Shown in pieces: positions 34,971-44,294 of a DNA stretch of 64,000 nt. A model generated the notes under the pieces. That model saw only the letters and a list, made by a program, of their open reading frames with translations, had not been told where the DNA came from and searched no databases. Position 1 is the stretch's first letter. Each line of letters opens with the position of its first letter. The position numbers were made by a program, and so were the translations under genes. Source of the stretch: Tausonia pullulans (lineage: Eukaryota; Basidiomycota; Tremellomycetes; Cystofilobasidiales; Mrakiaceae); NCBI GenBank assembly GCA_951802195.1, contig OX637621.1:1302001-1366000 (forward strand). Reading direction: 5' to 3'.

Positions 34971-36848
34971 ATGCCTAGTGAATCAACCCCCAAGCGACTC
35001 CAAGAAGCCCTCAAGGCTCCCAAGGATCCCCCAGACCCTCCCTCTCCAACAAAGAGAAAGAACGGACCCGATGAAACCCCCAGCGTCCAAGACGCGACCA
35101 ATACGCCCTCTCGCGTCGACGAACGTCCCCAAACGCCCGTCAACAAACCCACCTCCACCCCTCCTGCCCATCCAACCAGTCCTAGCAGCCCTAGCACTCC
35201 TACCAACCCTACCAATCTTACCAACCCTACTACTCCTACCAACCCTCCCCCCCATGTCAGCCCCTCGGCTCTCCTCTCTTCTCCCTCCCCCCTCCGCAGG
35301 ACCCTTGCAACCCCCTCAACTCGCCGTGTCACGCGGTCGAGCTCAGCCATCAGCGACCTCAATGCCGCTCTATCCTCAACGTCCGAAGTGACGCGTCTCA
35401 CACCGTCTCGCTCTACAGGCGAGACTCTCCCTCAACAACCTCTCTTCGTCCCCGGCGCCGCGTCGCCCGCGCCGGCGAACTCCGCCGGCACTCGCACTCG
35501 CGCCGCCGCGAAATCCCAGCCGAACGCCATCGGCCGCTCATATGCGAACGCCGCCAAACAGGCTCATCCTACAACCTCAGCTGCGAGACAACGCGACTCG
35601 TCTGGCACCCAGCCCCAGTTCTCTTTCGTCTTCGGAACCGATCAACAACCTCCGCAGGATAAGACCCCAATCGCCCCAGCCTTGGCTGTTGATCGTGGGA
35701 ACTGTCTAGCCATCTCCGTCCCCCGAGATACCACCCCCCTCGAGATCGCGATCGCAATTGCCAAGTGCGACGAACGTCTGCCTGGCCTGACCCGTCCCTT
35801 CAAGGACCCTAAAGGCAGAATGTTCATCCAAGTCAAGCCTCGAGGCAATGCTCAAGATATCCTGACCCAACTACAGTCCCTGCCGCTGAATGTGAGAGGA
35901 GTGAAACCTCAGATTCACGCGTGCTACAATTCCCAAAACAAATTCCTGCAAGAAGGCCTACTGGTGAACTTCGAAGACGACGACGGAGTTGAGGAGGAGT
36001 TTCGCAAACAGGTAGAGGCCTCCGGAGACAGAGTCATCTTCTTCCAGCGTCAATTCCACCCCCGCGCACCCAACTCCCTAACTGGCCGGATTAGAGTCTT
36101 ACTCGATCTCTCTGGCTCCAAGACGATACCGGGGGCGAATGCCTTCACCCAGCAGTTCCCCGACTGGGTCAACCACAACGTCATTTTCAAACCTGTCCAG
36201 GCTGGCGCTGCGAAAAACTCTCCATCCCAACCAGCCTCGACGTACTGTTACTACTGCCACTCATCTGAGCACGCTCGTCCCGAGTGTCCCACCGCTCCAG
36301 AGTGTAGCGGATGTGGATCGCGCGCCCACCCCTCGACCCGATGCCCAGGTCGTCCGAAGGCAAACCTTCCAGCGAGTGCACGAGCACCAACAGGAGGACC
36401 CCCCCACCGACCTGTCGAACCGGGACCAGACCTGGATGGATACCAGCTCGTACACAAATCCAAAAGGAGGTCACTGAACAGGCCGACCGAAGCCACGACG
36501 GAGATGACCACACCTCCTGCCCACGCCGATTCCTCCCACTCCCACTCAGAGCAAGCACCGCGCAATGCGGACTCGCAACCCATTCGCACCCTGAGCGCCC
36601 TAGAGGAGGACAACGAGGGGGGTATGGCGAGGACAGAAGACGGGATGCAGGTCGAAGACGAGCATCCACCTTCCACTCCACCTCCCCTGTCACCATCGTC
36701 CCCCCCACCCCCATCCCCATCCCCGCCATCTTCGATCCCCCTGAACCCACCCTCCACTCCTTCTCTCATCTCCTCCACGCCATCCTCCCAGGCATCCATC
36801 GAGCGCACCCTCGTGACCTTGGCTGAAGCCGAGGACATGGAAGAATAA
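34971..36848 (+). CDS. LINE ORF1: nucleic-acid-binding protein with CCHC zinc knuckle
   Basis: RNA-binding partner protein of the retrotransposon particle, 625 residues from the ATG at 34971. The frame is open from 34917 but that position is TTG, so 34971 is the first ATG. The N-terminal third is proline/threonine/serine-rich with short PTNPTNL-like repeats. The middle (IAIAIAKCDERLPG, then GRMFIQVKPRGNAQDIL) looks like an RRM-like or similar compact fold. At about residues 426-439 lies CYYCHSSEHARPEC, a CX2CX4HX4C knuckle, followed by a second Cys/His group CSGCGSRAHPSTRC. The C-terminus is again Ser/Pro-rich. The stop TAA overlaps the ORF2 ATG by one base. Confidence 0.85.
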   Translation: MPSESTPKRLQEALKAPKDPPDPPSPTKRKNGPDETPSVQDATNTPSRVDERPQTPVNKPTSTPPAHPTSPSSPSTPTNPTNLTNPTTPTNPPPHVSPSALLSSPSPLRRTLATPSTRRVTRSSSAISDLNAALSSTSEVTRLTPSRSTGETLPQQPLFVPGAASPAPANSAGTRTRAAAKSQPNAIGRSYANAAKQAHPTTSAARQRDSSGTQPQFSFVFGTDQQPPQDKTPIAPALAVDRGNCLAISVPRDTTPLEIAIAIAKCDERLPGLTRPFKDPKGRMFIQVKPRGNAQDILTQLQSLPLNVRGVKPQIHACYNSQNKFLQEGLLVNFEDDDGVEEEFRKQVEASGDRVIFFQRQFHPRAPNSLTGRIRVLLDLSGSKTIPGANAFTQQFPDWVNHNVIFKPVQAGAAKNSPSQPASTYCYYCHSSEHARPECPTAPECSGCGSRAHPSTRCPGRPKANLPASARAPTGGPPHRPVEPGPDLDGYQLVHKSKRRSLNRPTEATTEMTTPPAHADSSHSHSEQAPRNADSQPIRTLSALEEDNEGGMARTEDGMQVEDEHPPSTPPPLSPSSPPPPSPSPPSSIPLNPPSTPSLISSTPSSQASIERTLVTLAEAEDMEE

Positions 36849-39800
36849 TGGTGTACAATGATGTACAGATCGTCGCGGCGAACATCCAGAGGGTGTTCAC
36901 GCGAGATCGCGCCCGCAGTCTCCTCCTCTCTCTCTATTCACGATCCAAGGCTGACATATACCTTCTCTCAGAAGTGGCATGCACGACACCAGAGCAGGTG
37001 GTGACCTGGACAGCTGAGTGTGAAGATATGGGCTTCGGCTCGATCTTTACGGTCAGCTGCCAGACTGCCATCCTCTGGCGACATGCCTCTCGATTCCTTC
37101 CTCCCGATACCCCTCCGACTAGGATCGGATCCATCTCCCGCTCCTCTTCCATCTTACGAGCCAACCTGACGGATGCCGTGTTCGTCATCGCCGGCGAAGC
37201 CGTCAGGGTGGCTGCAGTCTACGTCCCCTGCCGAGACAGCCAAACAAACGGCCGTTCGACAAAGGAATTCCTCTCTACTCTATCTCGCAAGATACCTGCC
37301 CACTCTGACACTCCTCTCCTCCTGGGAGGGGACTGGAACTGTGTGGAGGACAGCTACCTCGACGGGATGAGCCAATTTACCCAGAACGCGGGAAAGGAGG
37401 AAATGTGCCGGCTAGCCCGGGACTTTGCCCTTTCTGACCCATACCGATCCCTATATCCGCTCCAGCGCGAATACACTAACTATACTGGCATCACGCGAGC
37501 AGATCGCCGCATTGATCGCTTCTACCTGTCGCCTCTACTCGCTCGCCGAGCCGTGCAACAGCGCTTCCTCCCACGACCGTCTGGCCACCTATACTCTAGC
37601 CACAAGCCGATCGCACTCAGCCTCACCTTCCCCGGTGCAATAGAGCACGGTCCCGGATCATACAAGATCGGCACACACCTGCTGAAGATTACAGGTTTTG
37701 TTGATTACTTCCTCTTCCATATCCCCGAGTGGTACCAAGATGCGCTCACCGAGAGCAAGAACCCCTTCGAGGCTTGGGACAAGACCAAGCTACAGATAAA
37801 GGAGAATGCACCTTGCATCTCAAGACACCTCGCCCGAATGAGCAGAGTGTCAGGCGGGGATCCACATAGGTCGATCCTCCAAGGCCACGCTCTTCGAGCC
37901 CACCTCGAACCAGCCAACACAAGCGAGTACGCCGTCAAGCAGCGACTCAAGATCGTCCGCCAGGCCGACACCATCGCAGCCCTGCGGCCACTCGACAACC
38001 CAGCAGCCGCAGCCGCCACACATAACGAGAGCATTTTTACTACAGCACATGCCTTCTACACGACTCTCTATGAGCCCAAGCCGACGCCAGCTGCCGAGCA
38101 CGCCAACGCCCTCCGATATGTCACCAACACACTCGACGACTCCCAGAGTCGGACCCTCGAGAAACCCTTCGAACCGGACGAGCTCAGGCGGGCTACGTTC
38201 AGATCGAACCGTAACAAGACACCAGGAAGCGACGGGATCCCCGTCGAGTTCTACCAGGCCACATGGGCTGTCGTCGGCCCGATCCTCCTCAGTCTGCTGA
38301 ACCTCGTTCCGGAGACAGGCCTCCGATCCGCCTCACAGCGCGAGGCCCATATCCATCTCATCTTCAAGAAGAAGGGAGATCGCGATCAGATTGCCAACTA
38401 TCGTCCGATCTCGCTCATCAACGTTGACGCTCGCATCTTCTCCCTTGCCATCAACAGCCGCCTGCTCACCGTCGTGGACACCCTCATCGACGGGGACCAG
38501 ACAGGCTTCCTCCCTGGCCGCGACTCGGGTCGTAACATCTCCTCTCTTCAGCTCGCCATTGACGACGAAGACCTTTTGCCTGGCGTCCTCGCCCAAGTCG
38601 ACTTTGAGAAGGCATACGACAGAGTATCGCACGACTTTGTTGGCCCCTGCCTCCGCCACATGGGGTTCGGCCCACGCGCCGCCGCGTGGATCACCTCAAC
38701 GATGACCTCTCAGACTGCTCGCCTCATGATCAACGGATGGATGGGTCAAGCCATCGACATCCGGTCTGGTGTCCGACAGGGCGATCCCGCGGCACCGACG
38801 ATCTTCGCCCTCCTTCTGGAGCCGCTGGCATGTATGCTCCGCCATCGCCTCCCACCGGCCAATCCGCCCCCTCTACATGAGCGGAAGGTCCTCCTCTTTG
38901 CAGACGATCTAAGTATCCGGTGTCGGACCTGGTCGGAGGTCGATGAGGCGACGGTCTGCCTCCGAGAGTACGAGAAAGCCGCAGCAAGCAAGATGAACTA
39001 CCAGAAATCACTCCTCTATCCTCTAGGGTCATGCCGGACGGATGCGCCTACGATGTACCGCGAGTGGCGTGTCCAAACGCTTTCATTTGACTTCCTCGGC
39101 GTTCCATGCGGTCGCACGGTCAACGGGCCTGCTCACTGGCGAGAGATCATCGGCAAGCTGAAGGCTCGTCTTGCTCGCATCCCGCTGCACGACCTCCCTC
39201 TCCTTGCGCGATGCAACGTCATCAACCAGTACATCTACTCGAAGGTCATCTACCTGGACCGCTTCCTGCCGTGCCCAGACGATATCCTGACAGACCTCGA
39301 GACAACGGCCTACAAGTCCCTCTACCGATCGAAACACCACGACGTCAGCAGGGAACGTCTAGAAACCCCTCGAGACCTCGGCGGCTTCGGCTTCACGCCA
39401 CTCCGATTCCGGCTCATCAAAGCGCGAGCTCAGTGGGCGGGCGATGTGCTCTTCCACCCGGAGCTCCCCGCATCGATCCGCATTCGCAAGCGCATCATCC
39501 ATACCATGAGCCTCGATCCAGAAGCTTATAGAAAGCTGACTCGCACCATCTTCAGGGATGGAGAGTTCATCAGTGGACCCCGGCCCGCCAATTTCAGCTG
39601 GTTAGGCGTATTCCTTTCCCCAGTGGAAGGTCAATGGTTCTTCCCAGCCGTCTGGTGGAATGCCATCCCAAGGCTCCGAAGAGCTCTCCCTGCACGATGG
39701 CAGGCTTACCTCCGGGCATGGTTCGAAGAAATCAGCTTTGACATGAGCTACTGGAATCAAGACCGCTGGAGGAACACTGTCCACTGGATGTCTACGTTCG

Positions 39801-40522
39801 GTACAGATAGCCAGTTGCGGCTGGGTTTCCTCCCTACCCACACGAACCTTGGCCGGCTGAACGTCCCTCGTGAGCCCCACGGCGCACACAGTCGTACTCT
39901 AGCCAACCGCGACCTCATCACCCCAAAGGGATGGCAAGACCACTTTCCGGCGCTTACCAAGATCGATTGGAAGCGGCAGTGGTGCTTGCTCAAGGCCGTG
40001 TCCCGAGCGTCGCCCGAAGACGTCGACTTGGCCCACCGCTTCTCGCTGTACAGTCTTCACCCAGGAAAGCACACTGCTGCGCCATTCCTCGCCGACGGAA
40101 CCGCTACGCCGCACAACAGGTCCAAGCGATGTGCGCTGTGCCTGACGGCCCCCGTCGAGTCCTTCTTCCACCTCTTCGACGAGCCGTGTCCCGTCGTGCG
40201 CGCTATCTGGTCGGCGGCTGCTACACGTGCCTCGCCTTCGCTCCCCTCCTATCCTCCCTCCCTCCAGACGCTCGTCTGCCCGACACCGTCGCCGCCGAGG
40301 GCGGTCTTTCTCTTCCACTGCATCTTTGTAGCCCGGACATGGCGATTCGTCCGGAGGCGGAGGTACAGCAAGATCGCAGCCCTCGATCCTGTCACGGACG
40401 AGGAAATCCGCAAGATCGCGTCCACAATCCGACGGACACTCTGGCAGTCGAGTACGAGGTGGATGGCTGGCAGTGGCCAGATGGCTGGTACTGCCCTCGG
40501 TGCCGCCATCGATCCTGGGTGA
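36848..40522 (+). CDS. LINE ORF2: endonuclease - reverse transcriptase
   Basis: Enzyme of target-primed reverse transcription, 1224 residues. Residues 1 to about 260 are an endonuclease/exonuclease/phosphatase domain (QIVAANIQRVF, LLLGGDWNCVED, then SSHKPIALSL). The reverse transcriptase lies at about 420-720: IHLIFKKKGDRDQIANYRPI, GFLPGRDSGRNI, AQVDFEKAYDRVSHDFV, GVRQGDPAAPTIFALLLEPL and the catalytic FADD at residues 684-687. A C-terminal zinc-finger of the zf-RVT type is at about 1095 (CALCLTAPVESFFHLFDEPC). I see no RNase H domain. Endonuclease motifs are all present, so it may not depend on a fixed target site. Confidence 0.92.
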   Translation: MVYNDVQIVAANIQRVFTRDRARSLLLSLYSRSKADIYLLSEVACTTPEQVVTWTAECEDMGFGSIFTVSCQTAILWRHASRFLPPDTPPTRIGSISRSSSILRANLTDAVFVIAGEAVRVAAVYVPCRDSQTNGRSTKEFLSTLSRKIPAHSDTPLLLGGDWNCVEDSYLDGMSQFTQNAGKEEMCRLARDFALSDPYRSLYPLQREYTNYTGITRADRRIDRFYLSPLLARRAVQQRFLPRPSGHLYSSHKPIALSLTFPGAIEHGPGSYKIGTHLLKITGFVDYFLFHIPEWYQDALTESKNPFEAWDKTKLQIKENAPCISRHLARMSRVSGGDPHRSILQGHALRAHLEPANTSEYAVKQRLKIVRQADTIAALRPLDNPAAAAATHNESIFTTAHAFYTTLYEPKPTPAAEHANALRYVTNTLDDSQSRTLEKPFEPDELRRATFRSNRNKTPGSDGIPVEFYQATWAVVGPILLSLLNLVPETGLRSASQREAHIHLIFKKKGDRDQIANYRPISLINVDARIFSLAINSRLLTVVDTLIDGDQTGFLPGRDSGRNISSLQLAIDDEDLLPGVLAQVDFEKAYDRVSHDFVGPCLRHMGFGPRAAAWITSTMTSQTARLMINGWMGQAIDIRSGVRQGDPAAPTIFALLLEPLACMLRHRLPPANPPPLHERKVLLFADDLSIRCRTWSEVDEATVCLREYEKAAASKMNYQKSLLYPLGSCRTDAPTMYREWRVQTLSFDFLGVPCGRTVNGPAHWREIIGKLKARLARIPLHDLPLLARCNVINQYIYSKVIYLDRFLPCPDDILTDLETTAYKSLYRSKHHDVSRERLETPRDLGGFGFTPLRFRLIKARAQWAGDVLFHPELPASIRIRKRIIHTMSLDPEAYRKLTRTIFRDGEFISGPRPANFSWLGVFLSPVEGQWFFPAVWWNAIPRLRRALPARWQAYLRAWFEEISFDMSYWNQDRWRNTVHWMSTFGTDSQLRLGFLPTHTNLGRLNVPREPHGAHSRTLANRDLITPKGWQDHFPALTKIDWKRQWCLLKAVSRASPEDVDLAHRFSLYSLHPGKHTAAPFLADGTATPHNRSKRCALCLTAPVESFFHLFDEPCPVVRAIWSAAATRASPSLPSYPPSLQTLVCPTPSPPRAVFLFHCIFVARTWRFVRRRRYSKIAALDPVTDEEIRKIASTIRRTLWQSSTRWMAGSGQMAGTALGAAIDPG

Positions 40523-40565
40523 ACAGCAGGTCAGGGATGGAGAAGTATGGCTAGACTATAGACCA

Positions 40566-41005
40566 TAGCCACCGCTTGAATTAGCCGGACATTTTGATAT
40601 CTTACCTTTTTCTAATGGGCCTATGTCCATAACCCATCCTTTGTTTTCCTTCTACCCCTACTTTCATTTTCGCTTTCCTTCTATCTAGCTACGAATCACC
40701 ATCTCTCATAGGGTTACCTCGTTCTCTACGTATAACTCATGACTTAAATACAAAAAAAAAATCCAAATTAGCCACCGCTCGACTCGACGTTACTGGTCAT
40801 CTTAATATCTTACCCTTTCTAATGGGCCTATGTCCATAACCCAACTTCTGCTTTCCTTTCACCTCTACTTTCATTTTCGCTCTCCCTCTATCTAGCTACG
40901 AATCACCATCTCTCATAGGGTTACTTCGTCCTCTACGTATAACTCATGACTCAATAAATAAATAGATACAAAAAGGACTCATGACTGAAATACAAAAAAT
41001 CATGG
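40566..41005 (+). repeat. Tandem duplicate of LINE 3' UTR
   Basis: Copy 1 is about 40566-40761 and copy 2 about 40769-41005. Both start TAGCCACCGCT and share TCTAATGGGCCTATGTCCAT, ACTTTCATTTTCGCT, CTATCTAGCTACGAATCACC and the tail ATAACTCATGACT followed by an A-rich run. Copy 2 carries an additional internal repeat of the tail motif (GACTCATGACTGAAATAC and A-run). Copies differ at scattered positions, so they are not a very recent duplication. Confidence 0.85.
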
Positions 41006-41009
41006 ATCT

Positions 41010-41395
41010 TTATATGCTCTGCTCCGATTAAGTCCTTTCAACTCTTCGACGAGCCTTGGCCCGTGGTGCATGCCGTCTGGGACGCTGCCGTAACACTTGT
41101 CTTTCTCATTGACTACAGTCGTTGTACTTTTCAGATGGGAGTAATTCGATGGCTAAGATTCAAACCAATATTTCTCCTCCGCTTCCCCTCGATCCGCCCC
41201 CTCCCTCCAGACGCTCGTCTGTCTGAACACCCTCGCCTCAACGGCGCGTCCTCCTCTTCCATTGCATCATCGTCGCCCGAGTCTGGCGTCTCCTCAGTTG
41301 CCGAGGGTACAGCAAGTCCAAGGATCTTGTCACCATCACGGGAGATGAGATCCGATCGATCGCATCCACCGTCCAGCGCAAGGGATGAGGGCGGA
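41010..41395 (+). mobile_element. Older, 5'-truncated LINE fragment (ORF2 3' part)
   Basis: This stretch matches the ORF2 region 40160-40440 of the intact element: CTCTTCGACGAGCC, CTCCCTCCAGACGCTCGTCTG, AGGGTACAGCAAG and GATGAGATCCG are shared or nearly so, with many differences. An A/T-rich insert of about 70 nt lies near 41100-41175 relative to the intact element. It lacks the 3' UTR seen in the neighbouring copies. It is a decayed fragment of a related but diverged element. Confidence 0.75.
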
Positions 41396-42467
41396 GGAAG
41401 GATGAGAAGAGTGGGCGTCGGTGGAGCGATGGGACTGAAGTGGTGGAGGTGGCACGGGCGCACTTCGATGTTTGGGGTAGATTTTTCGATTGAAAATGTT
41501 GGTAAGAGTGAACAACAGGAATCTACGATGAACTGAGCACTTTACAGACGAGAGATGGGGACAATGGAGGGGACGGGGACGATGAGAAGCCACCGAACGG
41601 AATGCGGTGTGATAGGACAAGAGAGGGGAGAATGATATAACGAGAGAGCAGAGGACAAGCAACCAACAAGAAGAAATGGAAGGGCATCAAAGCAATGAGG
41701 AAGGGACGATATTGTGGATGAAGAAATGCAGAGATGGGAATACTGAGTAAGGAAGGAAGAGACTAAACAGCCGCGGACCGAGCTGGCGAGTTTGAGAGAT
41801 CCTGACAGGTCTCTATCACGGAGTAATTCACCTGAAGGCTCCCCCCTCCCCCCCACCACCCCGCCCTCGGGAAGATTGCTGCTCGCCGCTGATTTCTGCG
41901 GCAGGGAGAGAATGTCCCTGTTGAGCTGTTCGATGGTCTCCCTCGACAGACAGACGAGGTTCAGAGTCTGTCTCCTTGTAGAATCCGCGGAGACGTTGAG
42001 GCACTAGATCGGAGGGTACACTTCCACATGTATTGCACTCCAACGTATCTGCATGCCCCCAGTCTCGATCCACGATGCGCACCTTTAGGAACACACGTAG
42101 ACATCCTGCTGTCCTCGGGGTTGCAGTTCGAGACTCACCTGCTATCATCGAAATTTGAGCCCTCGTCAAGACTCAAGGATCAACGACGCATCACTGTGCA
42201 GTCGCCCTCATCTCTTTTCCCTAAATATCGCCAACGGCGTCTCACGCGTCTCACAGAATCTAATCTGCGAAACAATAGCAAGAAAAGCAAGGAAAACAAA
42301 GCCCAGATCCGCGCAAGTGTGCGGTCATGACAGCAGAGGGAAGAGCGAATAACGAAAATTGCGGCAGTAGAGAGGGCACTGAGGGGATGGGGGGTGGATC
42401 TAGGAGATAACTGCGAGAGAAAGGACGAAAAGAGACGACAGCGGAGGGAGAGAGAGAAGCACAACGT
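41396..42467. other. Gene-free spacer, right part of gene-poor island
   Basis: About 1.07 kb between the LINE fragment and the ERG25 stop. No conserved frame, RNA gene or repeat recognised. A C-rich stretch lies near 41846-41860. Confidence 0.4.
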
Positions 42468-44294
42468 CTACTTCGACTTCTTGCTCTCTGCCTCGCCCGC
42501 CATCCGGAGGACATTTTGAGGAGCCGAGTCGGAGCCGTCGACAGCGACCTTGTCACCAAGCCGAATGTTCTTGGGTTTGGGCTCTCCGCTGCGGGCAAGG
42601 AGGGCCTTCTCGGCGGCGAGCTGAGACAGAAAGGACGAGGTTAGTCACGTCACAAAGACGACAACAAGAGAAAGCGCCGAACTCACCCCCTCAGCCTCCG
42701 TCCTAAGGTTCTCCTCGGCCTCAACCTTGGCCCGCTCCTCGGCCTTGGCGGCAGAGACACGCTTGCGGTAAGCCTGGTACTTGGTATCGGTACCGAGGAG
42801 GTGGTCCCACCAGCGGAACGAGGTCGAGTAGTTGTTGACAAAGGCCATCTGCAAGGGGATATCATTAGCTGAAGAGACCAGTCTCTCAGACCAGAACGAT
42901 GGGACTCACGTGGTGATAGTCGTGGTGCTCGGCGCCGGACCAGAACGGCAGCCAGTGGCGAGTGCCCCAGGGGAAGTCGTAGCCTGAGTGTGCTTCGACG
43001 GCTTGGAAGAGCCGAAGAATGACCCAGATGTAGACGGTGACAATGTGGAGGCTGACCTGGGGCCAAATGGTCTGGGAGAGAATAGCGAAGAGGAGGGGTC
43101 CACCGATGGTTCCCGTTCCAAGGACGAGAACCTCAACCGGGTGGGCGTACTCGGCGGCGAGACCAAAGGGAGCGGAGAACTCGTGGTCTGTGAGAGAGAT
43201 AACAGTCAGCAATGAATAATGGCGAGGAAAGAGGGACACCGGACACACGAAGCTTGTGGATGTGCTTGTACATCATCGGGGTGTGGAGCCAGCGGTGAGC
43301 AAAGTACTGGAACAGGCGGGGCGCGCGAGCGTCAGTAGATGATTCCCGCGACTCCTGCATCCACAGAGACGTGTGCGAACGTGGAAGGTGTCCTCAAAGA
43401 CAAAGAAGATGGCCACCTGCCAGGCGATGGTGGTGAGGGCGGGGAACGGTATGGAGTGGGTGGCCATGCCGAAGTACTCGCTGTGAAAAAGAGTGTGAGA
43501 ATGTCAGCGCAAGACGACAGTCAGATGCCGGGGGAAGAGATGACTGACGCCATAGGGTGGAAGCCCCAGATCTGTCAAGACGAAACGTGGAGGATGGAGT
43601 CAGCGCGTGGTGGTCGTCATGGCGCTAATCGCGGTCGGGATCGGGAGATCATGTCCGATCTCCCGACCTCTCGAAGCGTTTTGTAAAAGACTGACTTGAG
43701 GGAGCTCAACGGTGAAGTGCGAGAGAAGGACGAGCTTGGTGCAGTCCCACTGCTGCTTCGCGGTGGGGATCTTACCCTATAGTTGAGAAACAAACAGCAG
43801 CAAGGAAGCAGAACATTGGAGGAGCGTGCACGCGGTCAGACACAAACAGGTTCGTTTTAGGCCATTGCTTGACAGCAAGGGGAAAAAGCGAACGCACCGG
43901 CTGAAGCTTCCACTTGCGGAAGTAAGGAATCCGGTCGATGATGATAAGAGGCAGGCAGCGACCGAAGTAGACGATCTAACAGAGCGAAGAAGGGGAAGGG
44001 TGAGCCTTCCTTTCTCTCACATGGGAGCAACGCCGAGCGCCGCCTCACCTCATGCATGAGGAAGCTCATGAGGCCGGTGGCAATGACAGGGTTATCAAAG
44101 TAGAGGTACCACTGGGCTGTGAAAGAAGAGAGGCAGATTGAGCGTCGGCAGGATGAACGGGGCACGAGGAAGCCTAGGAAGAGCGACGCACCCCAGAGGC
44201 GCTCGGCGACGTTGAGGCCGTCAAAGTCGACGTCGGCATAGAGCTGCTGGGTGTGGGAGAGCGTCGTGTTCTGGAAGCCGAGGGTAGACGCCAT
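42468..44294 (-). CDS. ERG25: C-4 methylsterol monooxygenase (ERG25)
   Basis: ER membrane di-iron oxidase that starts removal of the C-4 methyl groups from sterols in ergosterol synthesis. About ten exons, one of 23 nt (IWGFHPMA region, near 43560). The start is the ATG at 44294 (MASTLGFQNTTLSHTQQL). Fatty-acid-hydroxylase histidine boxes are all present: HRWLH, HKLHHE and HHDYHH. Hydrophobic segments IATGLMSFLMHE, LTTIAWQVAIFFVF and VSLHIVTVYIWVILRLF fit the membrane topology. The C-terminus carries a charged extension ending KKSK, which fits the KKXX ER-retrieval rule. It is longer at the C-terminus than yeast Erg25 by a Lys/Glu/Ala-rich helix. It is divergent from SSE1 across 965 nt. Confidence 0.95.

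Larger units (their letters stand above)
34880..41030 (+). mobile_element. Two-ORF non-LTR retrotransposon (LINE) with duplicated 3' UTR
   Basis: Autonomous LINE made of a short 5' UTR, ORF1 (34971-36848), ORF2 (36848-40522) and a 3' UTR ending in A-rich tails. Both ORFs are open over their full length, so the copy looks recent and potentially complete. ORF1 has a nucleocapsid-type zinc knuckle; ORF2 has an apurinic-type endonuclease, a reverse transcriptase and a C-terminal Cys/His finger. The 3' UTR occurs twice in tandem (period about 203 nt). The left end is not resolved; it must lie between the tRNA at 34870 and 34971. No target-site duplication was recognised by eye. The domain order and CCHC plus Cys/His finger suggest an L1/Tx1-like or Tad-like clade, which I cannot decide without a tree. 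Confidence 0.9.
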
